Part shown: positions 40,928 through 50,006 of the stretch, one piece after another | Layout: every line of letters begins with the position of its first letter | Numbering within the stretch: position 1 is the stretch's first letter | Origin: Nocardia acididurans | GTDB taxonomy: Bacteria; Actinomycetota; Actinomycetes; Mycobacteriales; Mycobacteriaceae | Assembly (NCBI RefSeq): GCF_016741815.1 | Contig: NZ_JAERRJ010000004.1 | Location: 1 to 64,000 of the forward strand | DNA length: 64,000 bases | Direction of reading: 5' to 3' | Position numbers and translations under genes: made by a program | Notes under the pieces: generated by a model | The model's database searches: none | Seen by the model: only the letters and a program-made list of their open reading frames with translations | Told to the model about the DNA's origin: nothing

Positions 40928-42063
40928 GCCGCTCCTACCACCGAGCGGGCCACCACGACCCGCATGATCTCGTTCGTACCTTCGAGAATCTGATGCACCC
41001 GCAAATCGCGAACGATCTTCTCCACCCCGTATTCAGCCAGATAGCCGTAACCGCCATGCAGCTGGAGGGCCTTGTTGGCGACCTCGAACCCGGCGTCGGT
41101 GGTGAACCGCTTGGCCATGGCGCACAGTTCCACCTTGTCGGGGGCGTCGGCGTCGAGGGCGGCGGCGGCCCGCCACAGCAGGGTGCGCGAGGCTTCCAGC
41201 GAGGTGCGCATATCGGCGAGTTCGAACTGCAGGGCCGCGTTGTCCAGCAGCCGCGCGCCGAAGGCCCTGCGTTCGGCCAGGTAGGCCACGGCCTTGTCGA
41301 GGGCGAACTGCGCGCCGCCGAGCGAGCAGGCGGCGATGTTCAGCCGTCCGCCGTTGAGCCCGTTCATGGCGATGCGGAAGCCGTTGCCCTCGCCGCCGAG
41401 CAGGTTGGCGGCGGGCACCCGGGCATTGTCGAGGATGACCTGCCGGGTGGGCTGGGCGTTCCAGCCCATCTTGCGTTCGTTCGCGCCGAAGGACAGGCCC
41501 GGGGTGTCGGCGGGCACGATGAACGCGGAGATGCCGCGCGCGCCGTCGTCGCCGGTGCGGGCCATGAGCACGTACACATCCGTGCTGCCCGCGCCGGAGA
41601 TGAATTGCTTCACTCCGGTGAGCAGGTAGTCGTCGCCGTCGCGCACGGCCCTGGTGCTCAGGGCCGCCGCGTCGGAGCCGACGCCCGGTTCGGTGAGGGC
41701 GTAGCTGGCCAGCAGATCCATCGAGGTGAGTCCCGGCAGCCACCGATTGCGCTGTGCCGCATCGCCGTAACTGTCGATCATCCACGTCGCCATATTGTGG
41801 ATGGAGATGTAGGCGGCGATGGCCGGGCAGCCGGTGGACAGCTGCTCGAAGATGCGCACGGCGTCCAGCCGCCGCAGCTCCGAGCCGCCCACGTCCTCGT
41901 TCACGTAGATGCCGCCGAGGCCGAGTTCCCCGGCCTTGCGCAGCACGTCGACCGGAAAGTGTTTCTGCTCATCCCATTCCAGGGCATTGGGGGCGAGCAG
42001 CTCGTCGGCAAAGGCGCGGGCGGTCTCGACGATCGCCTTCTCGTCTTCGTCCAGTACGAACAT
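40924..42063 (-). CDS. Acyl-CoA dehydrogenase, probably isobutyryl-CoA dehydrogenase
   Basis: A flavoprotein of 379 aa of the ACAD family. It shows YALTEPGVGSDAAALSTRA (FAD/substrate), GLNGGRLNIAACSLGGAQ and the C-terminal LHGGYGYLAEYGVEKIVRDL then QILEGTNEIMR, which holds the catalytic glutamate. Between mmsA and the HIBYL-CoA hydrolase its best role is isobutyryl-CoA to methacrylyl-CoA. Other short branched acyl-CoAs are possible. The start lies 5 bp after the mmsA stop. Confidence 0.92.
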   Translation of the reverse strand: MFVLDEDEKAIVETARAFADELLAPNALEWDEQKHFPVDVLRKAGELGLGGIYVNEDVGGSELRRLDAVRIFEQLSTGCPAIAAYISIHNMATWMIDSYGDAAQRNRWLPGLTSMDLLASYALTEPGVGSDAAALSTRAVRDGDDYLLTGVKQFISGAGSTDVYVLMARTGDDGARGISAFIVPADTPGLSFGANERKMGWNAQPTRQVILDNARVPAANLLGGEGNGFRIAMNGLNGGRLNIAACSLGGAQFALDKAVAYLAERRAFGARLLDNAALQFELADMRTSLEASRTLLWRAAAALDADAPDKVELCAMAKRFTTDAGFEVANKALQLHGGYGYLAEYGVEKIVRDLRVHQILEGTNEIMRVVVARSVVGAA

Positions 42064-42068
42064 TGCGG

Positions 42069-43568
42069 TCAGTCCATGGTCGGGATGACGAAGGCGTTGG
42101 ACTCCTTGAGACCGGAGGGCCAGCGCTGCGTCACCGTCTTGGTCTTGGTGTAGAAGCGGATCGAGTCCGGGCCGTGCTGGTTGAGATCGCCGAAGCCGGA
42201 ACGCTTCCAGCCGCCGAAGGTGTGGTAGGCGATCGGCACGGGGATCGGCACGTTGATGCCGACCATGCCGACCTGGACGCGGGTGGCGAAGTCGCGGGCG
42301 GTGTCACCGTCGCGCGTGAAAATCGCGACGCCGTTGCCGTATTCGTGCTCGTTCGGCAGGCGCAGCGCCTCTTCGTAATCCTTGGCGCGCACGATGCTCA
42401 GCACCGGGCCGAAGATCTCTTCCTTGTAGATGCGCATTTCCGGGGTGACGCGGTCGAACAGCGTTGCGCCCGCGAAGAATCCGTCCTCCGCCCCGTCGAT
42501 GACCAGGCCGCGCCCGTCGATGACGATCTCCGCGCCCTCGTCCACGCCGATCTGCACGTAGTTGTTCACACGGTCGACGCCGTCGCGCCCGACCAGCGGG
42601 CCGAAGTCCGCGCCCGGATCGTCGGAGCGGCCGACATTGAGCTTGTTGACCCGCTCGATCAGCTTGTCGCGCAAGCGATCCGCGGTCTCCTCGCCGACCG
42701 GCACGGCGACCGAGATGGCCATGCAGCGCTCACCGGCGGAACCGTAGCCCGCGCCGATGAGCTGATCGGCGACATCGTCGAGATCGGCGTCGGGCATCAC
42801 GATGGCGTGGTTCTTCGCGCCGCCGAAGGCCTGCGCGCGCTTGCCGTTCGCGGTGGCGGTCTCGTAGATGTACTGCGCGATCGGCGTGGATCCCACGAAG
42901 CCGACGGCCTTGATCCGCTCGTCGTGCAGGATCGTGTCCACGGCTTCCTTGTCACCGTTGACCACGTTGAACACCCCGGCGGGCAGCCCCGCCTCGAGGA
43001 ACAGCTCGGCCAGCCGCAACGGCACCGACGGATCCCGCTCGGAAGGCTTGAGCACGAAGGCATTACCGCAGGCCAGCGCCGGCCCGGCCTTCCACAGCGG
43101 AATCATGGCCGGGAAGTTGAACGGCGTGATCCCCGCGACCACGCCGAGGGGCTGCCGCATGGAGTAGACATCGATCCCGGTGCCCGCGCTTTCGGTGTAC
43201 TCACCCTTGAGCAGATGCGGGATCCCCACGGCGAACTCGATGACCTCGAGCCCGCGCTGAATATCGCCCTTGGCGTCCGGAATGGTCTTGCCGTGCTCCG
43301 AGGACAGCAGCGCCGCAAGCGAATCCATCTCGTCCTGCACCAGCGTCAGGAACTTCATGAGCACGCGCGCCCGCTTCTGCGGATTGGTCGCCGCCCACTC
43401 CACCTGCGCCGCAGCGGCATTGGCGATGACAGCCTCGACCTCGGCCTTGGTGGCCAGCGGCACCCGCGCCTGCACCTGACCGGTGCTGGGGTCGTACACA
43501 TCCGCGAAGTTGCCGGAGGTCCCGGGCACGTGCTGCCCGCCGATGAAGTGGGTGAGTTCGCGAACCAT
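42069..43568 (-). CDS. mmsA: Methylmalonate-semialdehyde dehydrogenase (CoA-acylating)
   Basis: A 499-aa aldehyde dehydrogenase that turns methylmalonate semialdehyde into propionyl-CoA with CoA and NAD. Family marks are GITPFNFPAMIPLWK, the NAD region FVLKPSERDPSVP, VGSTPIAQYIYETA and the catalytic cysteine in GSAGERCMAIS. The glutamate used by hydrolytic ALDHs is not needed in this CoA-dependent type. It is the first gene of the five-gene valine operon and divergent from icmF. Confidence 0.95.
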   Translation of the reverse strand: MVRELTHFIGGQHVPGTSGNFADVYDPSTGQVQARVPLATKAEVEAVIANAAAAQVEWAATNPQKRARVLMKFLTLVQDEMDSLAALLSSEHGKTIPDAKGDIQRGLEVIEFAVGIPHLLKGEYTESAGTGIDVYSMRQPLGVVAGITPFNFPAMIPLWKAGPALACGNAFVLKPSERDPSVPLRLAELFLEAGLPAGVFNVVNGDKEAVDTILHDERIKAVGFVGSTPIAQYIYETATANGKRAQAFGGAKNHAIVMPDADLDDVADQLIGAGYGSAGERCMAISVAVPVGEETADRLRDKLIERVNKLNVGRSDDPGADFGPLVGRDGVDRVNNYVQIGVDEGAEIVIDGRGLVIDGAEDGFFAGATLFDRVTPEMRIYKEEIFGPVLSIVRAKDYEEALRLPNEHEYGNGVAIFTRDGDTARDFATRVQVGMVGINVPIPVPIAYHTFGGWKRSGFGDLNQHGPDSIRFYTKTKTVTQRWPSGLKESNAFVIPTMD

Positions 43569-43624
43569 GCCAGTCCTGTCTCGAAGCCTGCGCGCACTGA
43601 GCGCTGTACATGGTGATCCTATAG

Positions 43625-43777
43625 TTGGACGTCCATCTATTTACTGTGCGATGGATCACAACCACTCCGTGCGAGCTCTCAGCGACTCCGGCCGCGAACC
43701 TCGTCGCGGATTTCATACCGGTCCGCTTGGCGGTGTGTGCCATATCACTCTAGAGTTGATTTGACGTCCTACTATTT
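43625..43777. promoter_or_regulatory. Duplicated 18-bp site in the mmsA/icmF divergent promoter
   Basis: TTGGACGTCCATCTATTT (43625-43642) and TTTGACGTCCTACTATTT (43760-43777) share GACGTCC-NN-CTATTT as direct repeats 135 bp apart. The first contains the palindrome TGGACGTCCA. They lie near mmsA and near icmF respectively, so one regulator could co-ordinate both directions. The regulator gene is not adjacent. Confidence 0.55.
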
Positions 43778-43809
43778 GATCTCCAACAGCATGCTCCGTG
43801 GAGGAAGCT

Positions 43810-46800
43810 ATGGGCGACCTGCATGTGCCGGTGCATCCGGTGCGATTCGTGACCGCTGCCGCGCTGTTCGACGGGCACGACGCGGCGATCAACATCATGC
43901 GGCGGATCCTGCAGGCGCAGGGGGCCGAGGTGGTTCATCTCGGGCACAACCGGGCGGTCAGCGAGGTGGTGGACGCGGCGGTCACCGAGGATGTGCAGGG
44001 GGTGGCGGTCAGCTCGTATCAGGGCGGGCACATCGAGTATTTCGAGTATCTGGCGAAGGCGCTGCGGGAGGCCGGGGCGGGGCACGTGAAGATATTCGGT
44101 GGGGGCGGCGGGGTGATCATCCCGGAGGAGATCGCCCGGCTGCGGGAGTCGGGGGTGACGATCTTCTCGCCGGAGGACGGGCAGCGGCTGGGGTTGCCGG
44201 GGATGATCAACCAGCTGGTCGCGGAATGCGATGTGGATCTTTCGGGGACGCCGGCCGCCGTCGACGCGGTGCTGACCGGGGATCGGGCGGCGCTCGCGCG
44301 GACGCTGACCTGTCTGCAGCAGGACACGGTGCCGCAGGCCGATCGGGCGGCGTTCGCGGCGGCGGCCGGGGCGCGGCGGGTGCCGGTGCTGGGCATCACC
44401 GGCACGGGCGGATCCGGAAAGTCCTCGCTCACAGACGAATTGGTGCGGCGGCTGCGCACTGATCAGCAGGACAAGCTGCGGGTGGCGGTGCTGGCCGTGG
44501 ATCCGACGCGGCGACGCGGCGGCGGGGCGCTGCTGGGTGACCGGATCCGGATGAACGCGCTCGACGGGGATCGGGTGTTCTTCCGGTCGCTGGCCACCCG
44601 CGGGGAGCGGGAGGTGCCACGCAATATCGACGCCATGGTGATCGCCTGCAAGGCAGCGGGTTACGACCTGGTGATCCTGGAGACGCCGGGCATCGGACAG
44701 GGCGATGCCGCGGTCACCGAGCATGTGGATGTGTCCATGTATGTGATGACGCCGGAGTTCGGGGCGGCCTCACAGCTGGAGAAGATCGACATGCTGGATT
44801 ACGCGGATGTGGTGGCCATCAACAAGTTCGAGCGGCGCGGGGCCGAGGACGCGCTGCGGGATGTGTCGCGGCAGCTGGTGCGCAATCGCGAGGCGTTCGA
44901 CGCGGGACCGGAGGACATGCCGGTATTCGGCACCAGCGCGGCCACTTTCAACGATGACGGGGTCACGGCGCTGTACCAGCATGTGAGCGGGCTGCTGGCC
45001 GAACACGGACTGCCGTTGGAACAGGGGGTGCTGGCGCGGGTCGAGACGCGGGCGTCCACGCGGTTCGCGCAGATCATTCCGCCCGCGCGGGTGCGGTATC
45101 TGGCGGAGATCGCGGAGACGGTGCGCGGGTATCACGCGGAGACCGCGCGGCAGACGGCGGCGGCGCGGCGGGTGCAGCGGCTGGACGAGGTGCACGCCGA
45201 ATTGGTGGATTCCGGCCACCAGCCTGCCGGAACGACGGGGGTGGCGGACCTGCTGGAGGATGCGCGGAAGCAGGTATCACCGGAAAATGCCGCGCTCCTG
45301 CGCGATTGGCCTGCCGTCGCCGAGTCGTACCGTGGTGACGAGCAGGTGGTGAAGGTTCGCGACCGGGAGCTGCGGACCGCACTGCGGCGGGAAACCCTGT
45401 CCGGCAGTTCGATTCCGCGGGTAGCGCTCCCCCGCTACACCGATCACGGTGAGCTGCTGCGATTCCTGCGATCGGAGAATCTGCCGGGCCGATTCCCGTT
45501 CACCGCGGGCGTCTTCGCGTTCAAGCGGGACAACGAGGATCCCGCGCGCATGTTCGCCGGTGAAGGCGATGCCTTCCGCACCAACCGCCGGTTCAAGGTG
45601 CTGTCCGAACACGCTGACGCCAAACGGCTTTCGACCGCGTTCGATTCGGTGACCCTGTACGGGCACGATCCCGCCGAACGCCCCGACATCTACGGCAAGG
45701 TCGGCACATCGGGCGTTTCCATTGCGACGCTGGAGGATATGAAGGCGCTCTACGACGGTTTCGACCTGGACGCGCCCACCACGTCGGTATCCATGACCAT
45801 CAACGGTCCCGCGCCCACCATTCTGGCGTTCTACCTCAATGCGGCGATCGATCAAGCGCTGGAACAGTTCTCGGCCACCGAGGCCCGGGAGCCGACCGCC
45901 GACGAAGCCGCCGAGCTGCGTGCGCGGACCCTCGCCACCGTGCGCGGCACCGTGCAGGCCGACATTCTCAAGGAGGATCAGGGCCAGAACACCTGCATCT
46001 TCTCCACCGAATTCAGCCTGCGCATGATGGCCGACATCCAGGAGTGGTTCGTGCGCAACAGCGTTCGCAACTTCTACTCGGTGTCCATCTCCGGCTATCA
46101 CATCGCCGAGGCCGGGGCGAATCCCATCAGCCAGCTGGCGTTCACGCTCGCCAACGGGTTCACCTATGTGGAGGCGTATCTGGCGCGCGGTATGAATATC
46201 GACGACTTCGCGCCGAACCTGTCGTTCTTCTTCTCCAACGGCATGGACGCCGAGTACTCGGTGATCGGCCGGGTGGCACGGCGAATCTGGGCGATCGCCA
46301 TGCGGGACAGGTACGGAGCCAATGATCGCTCGCAGAAGCTCAAGTACCACATTCAGACCTCCGGGCGGTCGCTGCACGCACAGGAGATGAGCTTCAACGA
46401 CATTCGCACCACGCTGCAGGCGCTGATCGCCGTCTACGACAACTGCAACAGCCTGCACACCAATGCCTACGACGAGGCGGTGACCACGCCGACCGAGGAG
46501 TCGGTGCGCCGGGCGCTGGCCATCCAGCTCATCATCAATCGCGAATGGGGGCTGGCGATGAACGAGAATCCGCTGCAGGGCAGTTTCGTCATCGACGAGC
46601 TCACCGATCTGGTGGAGGAGGCGGTGCTGCGCGAGTTCGAGCGGATCAGTGAACGCGGCGGCGTACTGGGGGCCATGGAGACCGGCTATCAGCGCGGGCG
46701 CATCCAGGACGAGTCGATGCTGTACGAGCGGCGCAAACACGAGGGCAGCCTGCCGATCATCGGCGTGAACACCTTCCGGAATCCGCACGAGGAGGAGCAT

Positions 46801-47040
46801 CGGACGCTGGCGCTGGCCCGCGGCACCGAGGCGGAGAAGCAGTCGCAACTGACCCGGGTGCGGGAGTTCACCGATCGGCATCGGGAACAGGCGCCGGTGG
46901 CGCTGGCCCGGCTGGCCGAGGCGGCGAGCGGGGATGGCAATGTGTTCGAGGCGCTCATGGAGGCGGCGCGGGTCTGCACCTTGCAGCAGGTCACGGACAC
47001 TTTCTTCACCGTGGGCGGGCAGTATCGCCGCAATGTCTGA
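43810..47040 (+). CDS. icmF: Fused isobutyryl-CoA mutase IcmF (B12 domain + G-protein chaperone + mutase)
   Basis: An AdoCbl-dependent enzyme that interconverts isobutyryl-CoA and n-butyryl-CoA, 1076 aa. Order of parts: N-terminal B12-binding domain with the cobalt-ligand histidine in LFDGHDAAINIMRR (about 20-30); MeaI-type GTPase chaperone with Walker A GITGTGGSGKSSL (about 195-208); and, from about 520, the TIM-barrel mutase with FPFTAGVFAFKR and YSVSISGYHIAEAGAN. Phe in AGVFAF replaces the Tyr of methylmalonyl-CoA mutase, which fits an isobutyryl substrate. The ATG at 43810 has GGAGGAAG upstream; a GTG at 43798 is less likely. N. farcinica IcmF is a known member. Confidence 0.95.
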   Translation: MGDLHVPVHPVRFVTAAALFDGHDAAINIMRRILQAQGAEVVHLGHNRAVSEVVDAAVTEDVQGVAVSSYQGGHIEYFEYLAKALREAGAGHVKIFGGGGGVIIPEEIARLRESGVTIFSPEDGQRLGLPGMINQLVAECDVDLSGTPAAVDAVLTGDRAALARTLTCLQQDTVPQADRAAFAAAAGARRVPVLGITGTGGSGKSSLTDELVRRLRTDQQDKLRVAVLAVDPTRRRGGGALLGDRIRMNALDGDRVFFRSLATRGEREVPRNIDAMVIACKAAGYDLVILETPGIGQGDAAVTEHVDVSMYVMTPEFGAASQLEKIDMLDYADVVAINKFERRGAEDALRDVSRQLVRNREAFDAGPEDMPVFGTSAATFNDDGVTALYQHVSGLLAEHGLPLEQGVLARVETRASTRFAQIIPPARVRYLAEIAETVRGYHAETARQTAAARRVQRLDEVHAELVDSGHQPAGTTGVADLLEDARKQVSPENAALLRDWPAVAESYRGDEQVVKVRDRELRTALRRETLSGSSIPRVALPRYTDHGELLRFLRSENLPGRFPFTAGVFAFKRDNEDPARMFAGEGDAFRTNRRFKVLSEHADAKRLSTAFDSVTLYGHDPAERPDIYGKVGTSGVSIATLEDMKALYDGFDLDAPTTSVSMTINGPAPTILAFYLNAAIDQALEQFSATEAREPTADEAAELRARTLATVRGTVQADILKEDQGQNTCIFSTEFSLRMMADIQEWFVRNSVRNFYSVSISGYHIAEAGANPISQLAFTLANGFTYVEAYLARGMNIDDFAPNLSFFFSNGMDAEYSVIGRVARRIWAIAMRDRYGANDRSQKLKYHIQTSGRSLHAQEMSFNDIRTTLQALIAVYDNCNSLHTNAYDEAVTTPTEESVRRALAIQLIINREWGLAMNENPLQGSFVIDELTDLVEEAVLREFERISERGGVLGAMETGYQRGRIQDESMLYERRKHEGSLPIIGVNTFRNPHEEEHRTLALARGTEAEKQSQLTRVREFTDRHREQAPVALARLAEAASGDGNVFEALMEAARVCTLQQVTDTFFTVGGQYRRNV

Positions 47041-47108
47041 TTTCCGGCTCGGGGTCGGTGCGGGCGTGGAAAGATCCCCTTCGAGCCGACCCGGACGGAA
47101 GGGACATC

Positions 47109-48185
47109 ATGGACCTTGCGGGAATCACAGTCGTCGATGCGCACATCCACCAGTGGGATCCGCTCACCACGCCGCGTGAATTCAGTGGGGTGGCAAAGCT
47201 GTTCAAATATCTGCCGCTGCCTGTCGATGTGGCCAAACGACTGGCACCGCGCCGCGACCGGGAGTTCGCCGGGGACGACCCTACCCCGTTCGTGCACCCC
47301 TACCTGCCCGCCGACTACCGCGACGACGCCGGGGAGTTGCCGGTCGAGGCCATCGTGCACATCGAGGTGGAATGGGCGGGCCGGCAACTGCTGGCGCAGG
47401 CCGAGGAGACGCGCTGGGTCGCGAGCCTGCCGTTCGGCGTGGACACTCCGGCGCTGGGTGCGATCGTGGGCGCGGCGGATCCCTCGTCACCGGCCTTCGC
47501 GCAACTGCTCGACGCGCATCGGTCCGCATCGCCCAAGTTCCGCGGCATCCGCAGCCACGTCGACAATCACCCGGATTCGGGTGTGCGCTCACGCAGCGCG
47601 CCCGGCGTCCTCACCTCGCACGCGTTCCTGGACGGATTCGCCGCACTGGCCGACCGCGAACTCAGCTTCGACGCCTGGGTGTACTCGCAGCAGCTCCCCG
47701 AGGTGACCGCGCTGGCCGCACGCTATCCGGAAGCGACCATCGTCCTCGACCATCTCGGCACGCCCGCGGGCATTTTCGGCCCGGTCGGCAAACACACCGG
47801 CCGCAATCCGAGCCTGCGCCGCGAACTGTTCCTGCGCTGGCGCGACGACCTCACCGCCCTGGCCGCCAACCCGAACACGGTGGCCAAGGTGAGCGGCCTG
47901 ATGATGCCCATCCTCGGCCACCCGCTCCCCCAGCGCGGCACCCCCACCTCGATCCCCGACCTGGTCGACCGCATCTCTCCGCTGCTGCATCACGCCTACG
48001 ACGTCTTCGGCCCCGACCGGCTGCTCTGGGGCTCCAACTTCCCGGTCGACAAGACGATCACCAGCATCCCCAACGCCGCCGACGCGATAGCCACCGCCCT
48101 CACCGACCACGGCGCGGACACCGCCGCGCTGGAGCGGGTCTTCCGCCGCACCGCCGAGCGCGTCTACGGCGTCGACGACTTCTGA
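47109..48185 (+). CDS. Amidohydrolase family 2 protein
   Basis: A TIM-barrel metal hydrolase of 358 aa (PF04909 type). The metal motif VVDAHIHQWDP is at residues about 8-18, a barrel strand carries RGIRSHVDNHP, the conserved histidine is in IVLDHLGTP, and the C-terminal aspartate region is LLWGSNFPVDK. Relatives include lactonases and decarboxylases acting on dicarboxylic or aromatic acids; the substrate is not clear. The ATG at 47109 has an AAGGGA site. It follows icmF by 68 bp and may be co-transcribed, but no direct pathway link is evident. Confidence 0.85.
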   Translation: MDLAGITVVDAHIHQWDPLTTPREFSGVAKLFKYLPLPVDVAKRLAPRRDREFAGDDPTPFVHPYLPADYRDDAGELPVEAIVHIEVEWAGRQLLAQAEETRWVASLPFGVDTPALGAIVGAADPSSPAFAQLLDAHRSASPKFRGIRSHVDNHPDSGVRSRSAPGVLTSHAFLDGFAALADRELSFDAWVYSQQLPEVTALAARYPEATIVLDHLGTPAGIFGPVGKHTGRNPSLRRELFLRWRDDLTALAANPNTVAKVSGLMMPILGHPLPQRGTPTSIPDLVDRISPLLHHAYDVFGPDRLLWGSNFPVDKTITSIPNAADAIATALTDHGADTAALERVFRRTAERVYGVDDF

Positions 48186-48199
48186 CCGGCGGCTTCCCG

Positions 48200-49186
48200 C
48201 TATTTGAGCGCCCACACCATGGATTCGGGTCCGGCGAGCCGTTCTGTCCGCGGATCGCGAAACCCGGCTTCCGCCAGCCACTCTCGCAGGTCCGCCGCGG
48301 TGTAGTCGAAGCCGCCCGGGGTTTCGATGAGCATGTTGAGGCTCATCAGCAGCCCCGCGAGATTGCTGCGGCGCTCGTCGTCGATGAGCGTTTCGTAGAT
48401 CAGGATCGCGCCGCCCTCGGGCAAGGCCCTGTGCGCCTTCGCCAGCAGCATGCGCTTGGTGTCGAGATCCCAGTCGTGCAGGATGTGCCCGAAGACCAGC
48501 ACCTCCGCGACGGGCAACGGGTCGGTGAGGAAGTCGCCCGGCTGGAATGCGACGCGCTTGCCCAGGGGCGCAACGTATTCGGTGAAGAGCGGCTCGACCG
48601 CCGGGAGGTCGTAGCCGATGCCCTGCAGGTGCGGATGCTCCTGCAGCACAGCGCGCAGCAGGGCGCCCTGGGCGGTGCCGATATCCGCGACGGTGATCCA
48701 CCGCTGCCAGGGAAACCGCGCCGCGATGACATGTGCGCTGGGCAGCGACAGTCCGGTCATGGCGCGCTGGAAATCACGCAGCCGATCCAGGTCCTCGTAC
48801 AGCGCGGCGAAGAAGTCGCCGCCCTGGCGCGCCTCGTTCTGCGGCTGCCCGGTGCGCAGCGCCTCGGTGAGGTTGCCCCAGAAGCCGTACAGCCGGGCTC
48901 CCGCCATTTCCAGGAAACTGCCGAGGTATTCGCCGCGATTGCGGTCGAGGTAGGTGGCGGTGTCCGCGGTATTGGCGTAGCGGCCGTCCTCGCGGCGCAG
49001 GATCTCCATGGCCACCAGCGCGTCGAAGAAGTCGCGGGCCGCGCGGGGATGCAACCCCAGTTCACCGCGCAATTCCTCGGCGGTGAGCCGACGGTCTCCG
49101 AGGGTGGTGAACACCCCGAGTTCGACGGCGCTGAGTAGCGTCCTGGATTCCCAGAAACCGAGACCGATCCCGAGGATGCGCTCCAT
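48200..49186 (-). CDS. SAM-dependent O-methyltransferase-like protein (COMT/ASMT fold)
   Basis: A 328-aa protein. The N-terminal winged-helix dimerisation domain is LGFWESRTLLSAVELGVFTTLG with LGLHPRAARDFFDALVA. The C-terminal Rossmann methyltransferase has VADIGTAQGALLRAVLQ as the SAM glycine loop, PGDFLTDPLP, and VFGHILHDWDLDTKRMLL, where catalytic His-Asp pairs occur in plant-type O-methyltransferases. The glycine-rich loop has GTAQG where most have GGGxG. The substrate is unknown. It is the last gene read leftward from the TetR region, convergent with the amidohydrolase. Confidence 0.85.
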   Translation of the reverse strand: MERILGIGLGFWESRTLLSAVELGVFTTLGDRRLTAEELRGELGLHPRAARDFFDALVAMEILRREDGRYANTADTATYLDRNRGEYLGSFLEMAGARLYGFWGNLTEALRTGQPQNEARQGGDFFAALYEDLDRLRDFQRAMTGLSLPSAHVIAARFPWQRWITVADIGTAQGALLRAVLQEHPHLQGIGYDLPAVEPLFTEYVAPLGKRVAFQPGDFLTDPLPVAEVLVFGHILHDWDLDTKRMLLAKAHRALPEGGAILIYETLIDDERRSNLAGLLMSLNMLIETPGGFDYTAADLREWLAEAGFRDPRTERLAGPESMVWALK

Positions 49187-49248
49187 GCCGCATCACCCTA
49201 GCCATCGCCTCCGTGCCGGTAGGGGAGGCGCGACGGCACGCGCAGGCG

Positions 49249-49902
49249 TCAGCCGAGGAGGGCGAGGTAGCGGGCGCCGAGCAGGTCGGCGGTTTCGGTG
49301 ACGTGGGCGATGATGCGGGCGGTGTCGGCCTCGACGGCGCCGGTGCGCCAGGCGGTGAGGAGTTCCACGAAACCGCCGATACCCATGAGAACGCCCATGC
49401 GGAGGTCGGATTCGTCGACGCCGGGGCGCAGGTAGGGGCGGGCGGTGGCGATGAGCAGATCGGCGGCCTCGGTGAGCATGGCCTTGCGGCGCTCCTCGAG
49501 AACACGGCTGCCGGCGTGATTGCCGAACAGGATGCGGGCCGGGCCCGCCGTCTGGAGGTCCACCGAGCGGGCGATGGCCAGGTGCAGGATATCCAGTGCG
49601 GGGAGTTCGATGTGTTCGGCCACCAGGGCCGAGAGTTCGCCGAAGACGTCGAAGCAGACCTCGTCCCAGACCGCGGCCAGTAGTTCGTCGCGGTCGGTGA
49701 AGTGCTCGTAGAAGTAGCGGTCGTTGAGCCCGGCCTGGGTGCAGACGCCGCGCATCGTGACTGCGGCCCAGCCGTTTTCGAGCCAGATGCGCAGGGCCGC
49801 GTCGATCAGGCGGGCGCGGCGTTCGGTGCGGCGCTCCTCCTGGGTCCGGCCGCCCCAGGTGCCGCCGCGCCTACTCGGACTCGCCGGTGCACGCACGTCC
49901 AT
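49249..49902 (-). CDS. TetR-family transcriptional regulator
   Basis: A 217-aa repressor-type protein. The N-terminal helix-turn-helix is RLIDAALRIWLENGWAAVTM then VCTQAGLNDRYFYEHFTDRDELL, with a divergent ligand domain after residue 80. The start is placed at the ATG at 49902 (MDVRAPASPSR); the open frame runs 23 codons further but has no ribosome site. It is divergent from the SDR-diiron-BVMO operon, with a 104-bp gap that holds palindromic sites (49931-49973), so it very likely controls that operon and itself. Confidence 0.9.
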   Translation of the reverse strand: MDVRAPASPSRRGGTWGGRTQEERRTERRARLIDAALRIWLENGWAAVTMRGVCTQAGLNDRYFYEHFTDRDELLAAVWDEVCFDVFGELSALVAEHIELPALDILHLAIARSVDLQTAGPARILFGNHAGSRVLEERRKAMLTEAADLLIATARPYLRPGVDESDLRMGVLMGIGGFVELLTAWRTGAVEADTARIIAHVTETADLLGARYLALLG

Positions 49903-49930
49903 GGTTGACAAAGTATCCCACCGAGCGCCT

Positions 49931-49973
49931 AATTGGTGGCAGGCGCGGCCAATGGTGGCAGATGCCACCAATT
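49931..49973. promoter_or_regulatory. TetR operator candidate: three TGGTGGCA boxes
   Basis: TGGTGGCA occurs at 49934-49941 and 49953-49960 and inverted (TGCCACCA) at 49963-49970. Boxes two and three form the perfect palindrome TGGTGGCAGATGCCACCA. The outer AATTGGTGGCA/TGCCACCAATT form 11-bp arms with a 21-bp spacer. A TTGACA lies at 49905-49910. It sits between the TetR gene and the SDR. Confidence 0.75.
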
Positions 49974-50006
49974 GACTGCCCGGATGGCACCTCTCCGGGA
50001 GTTTTC

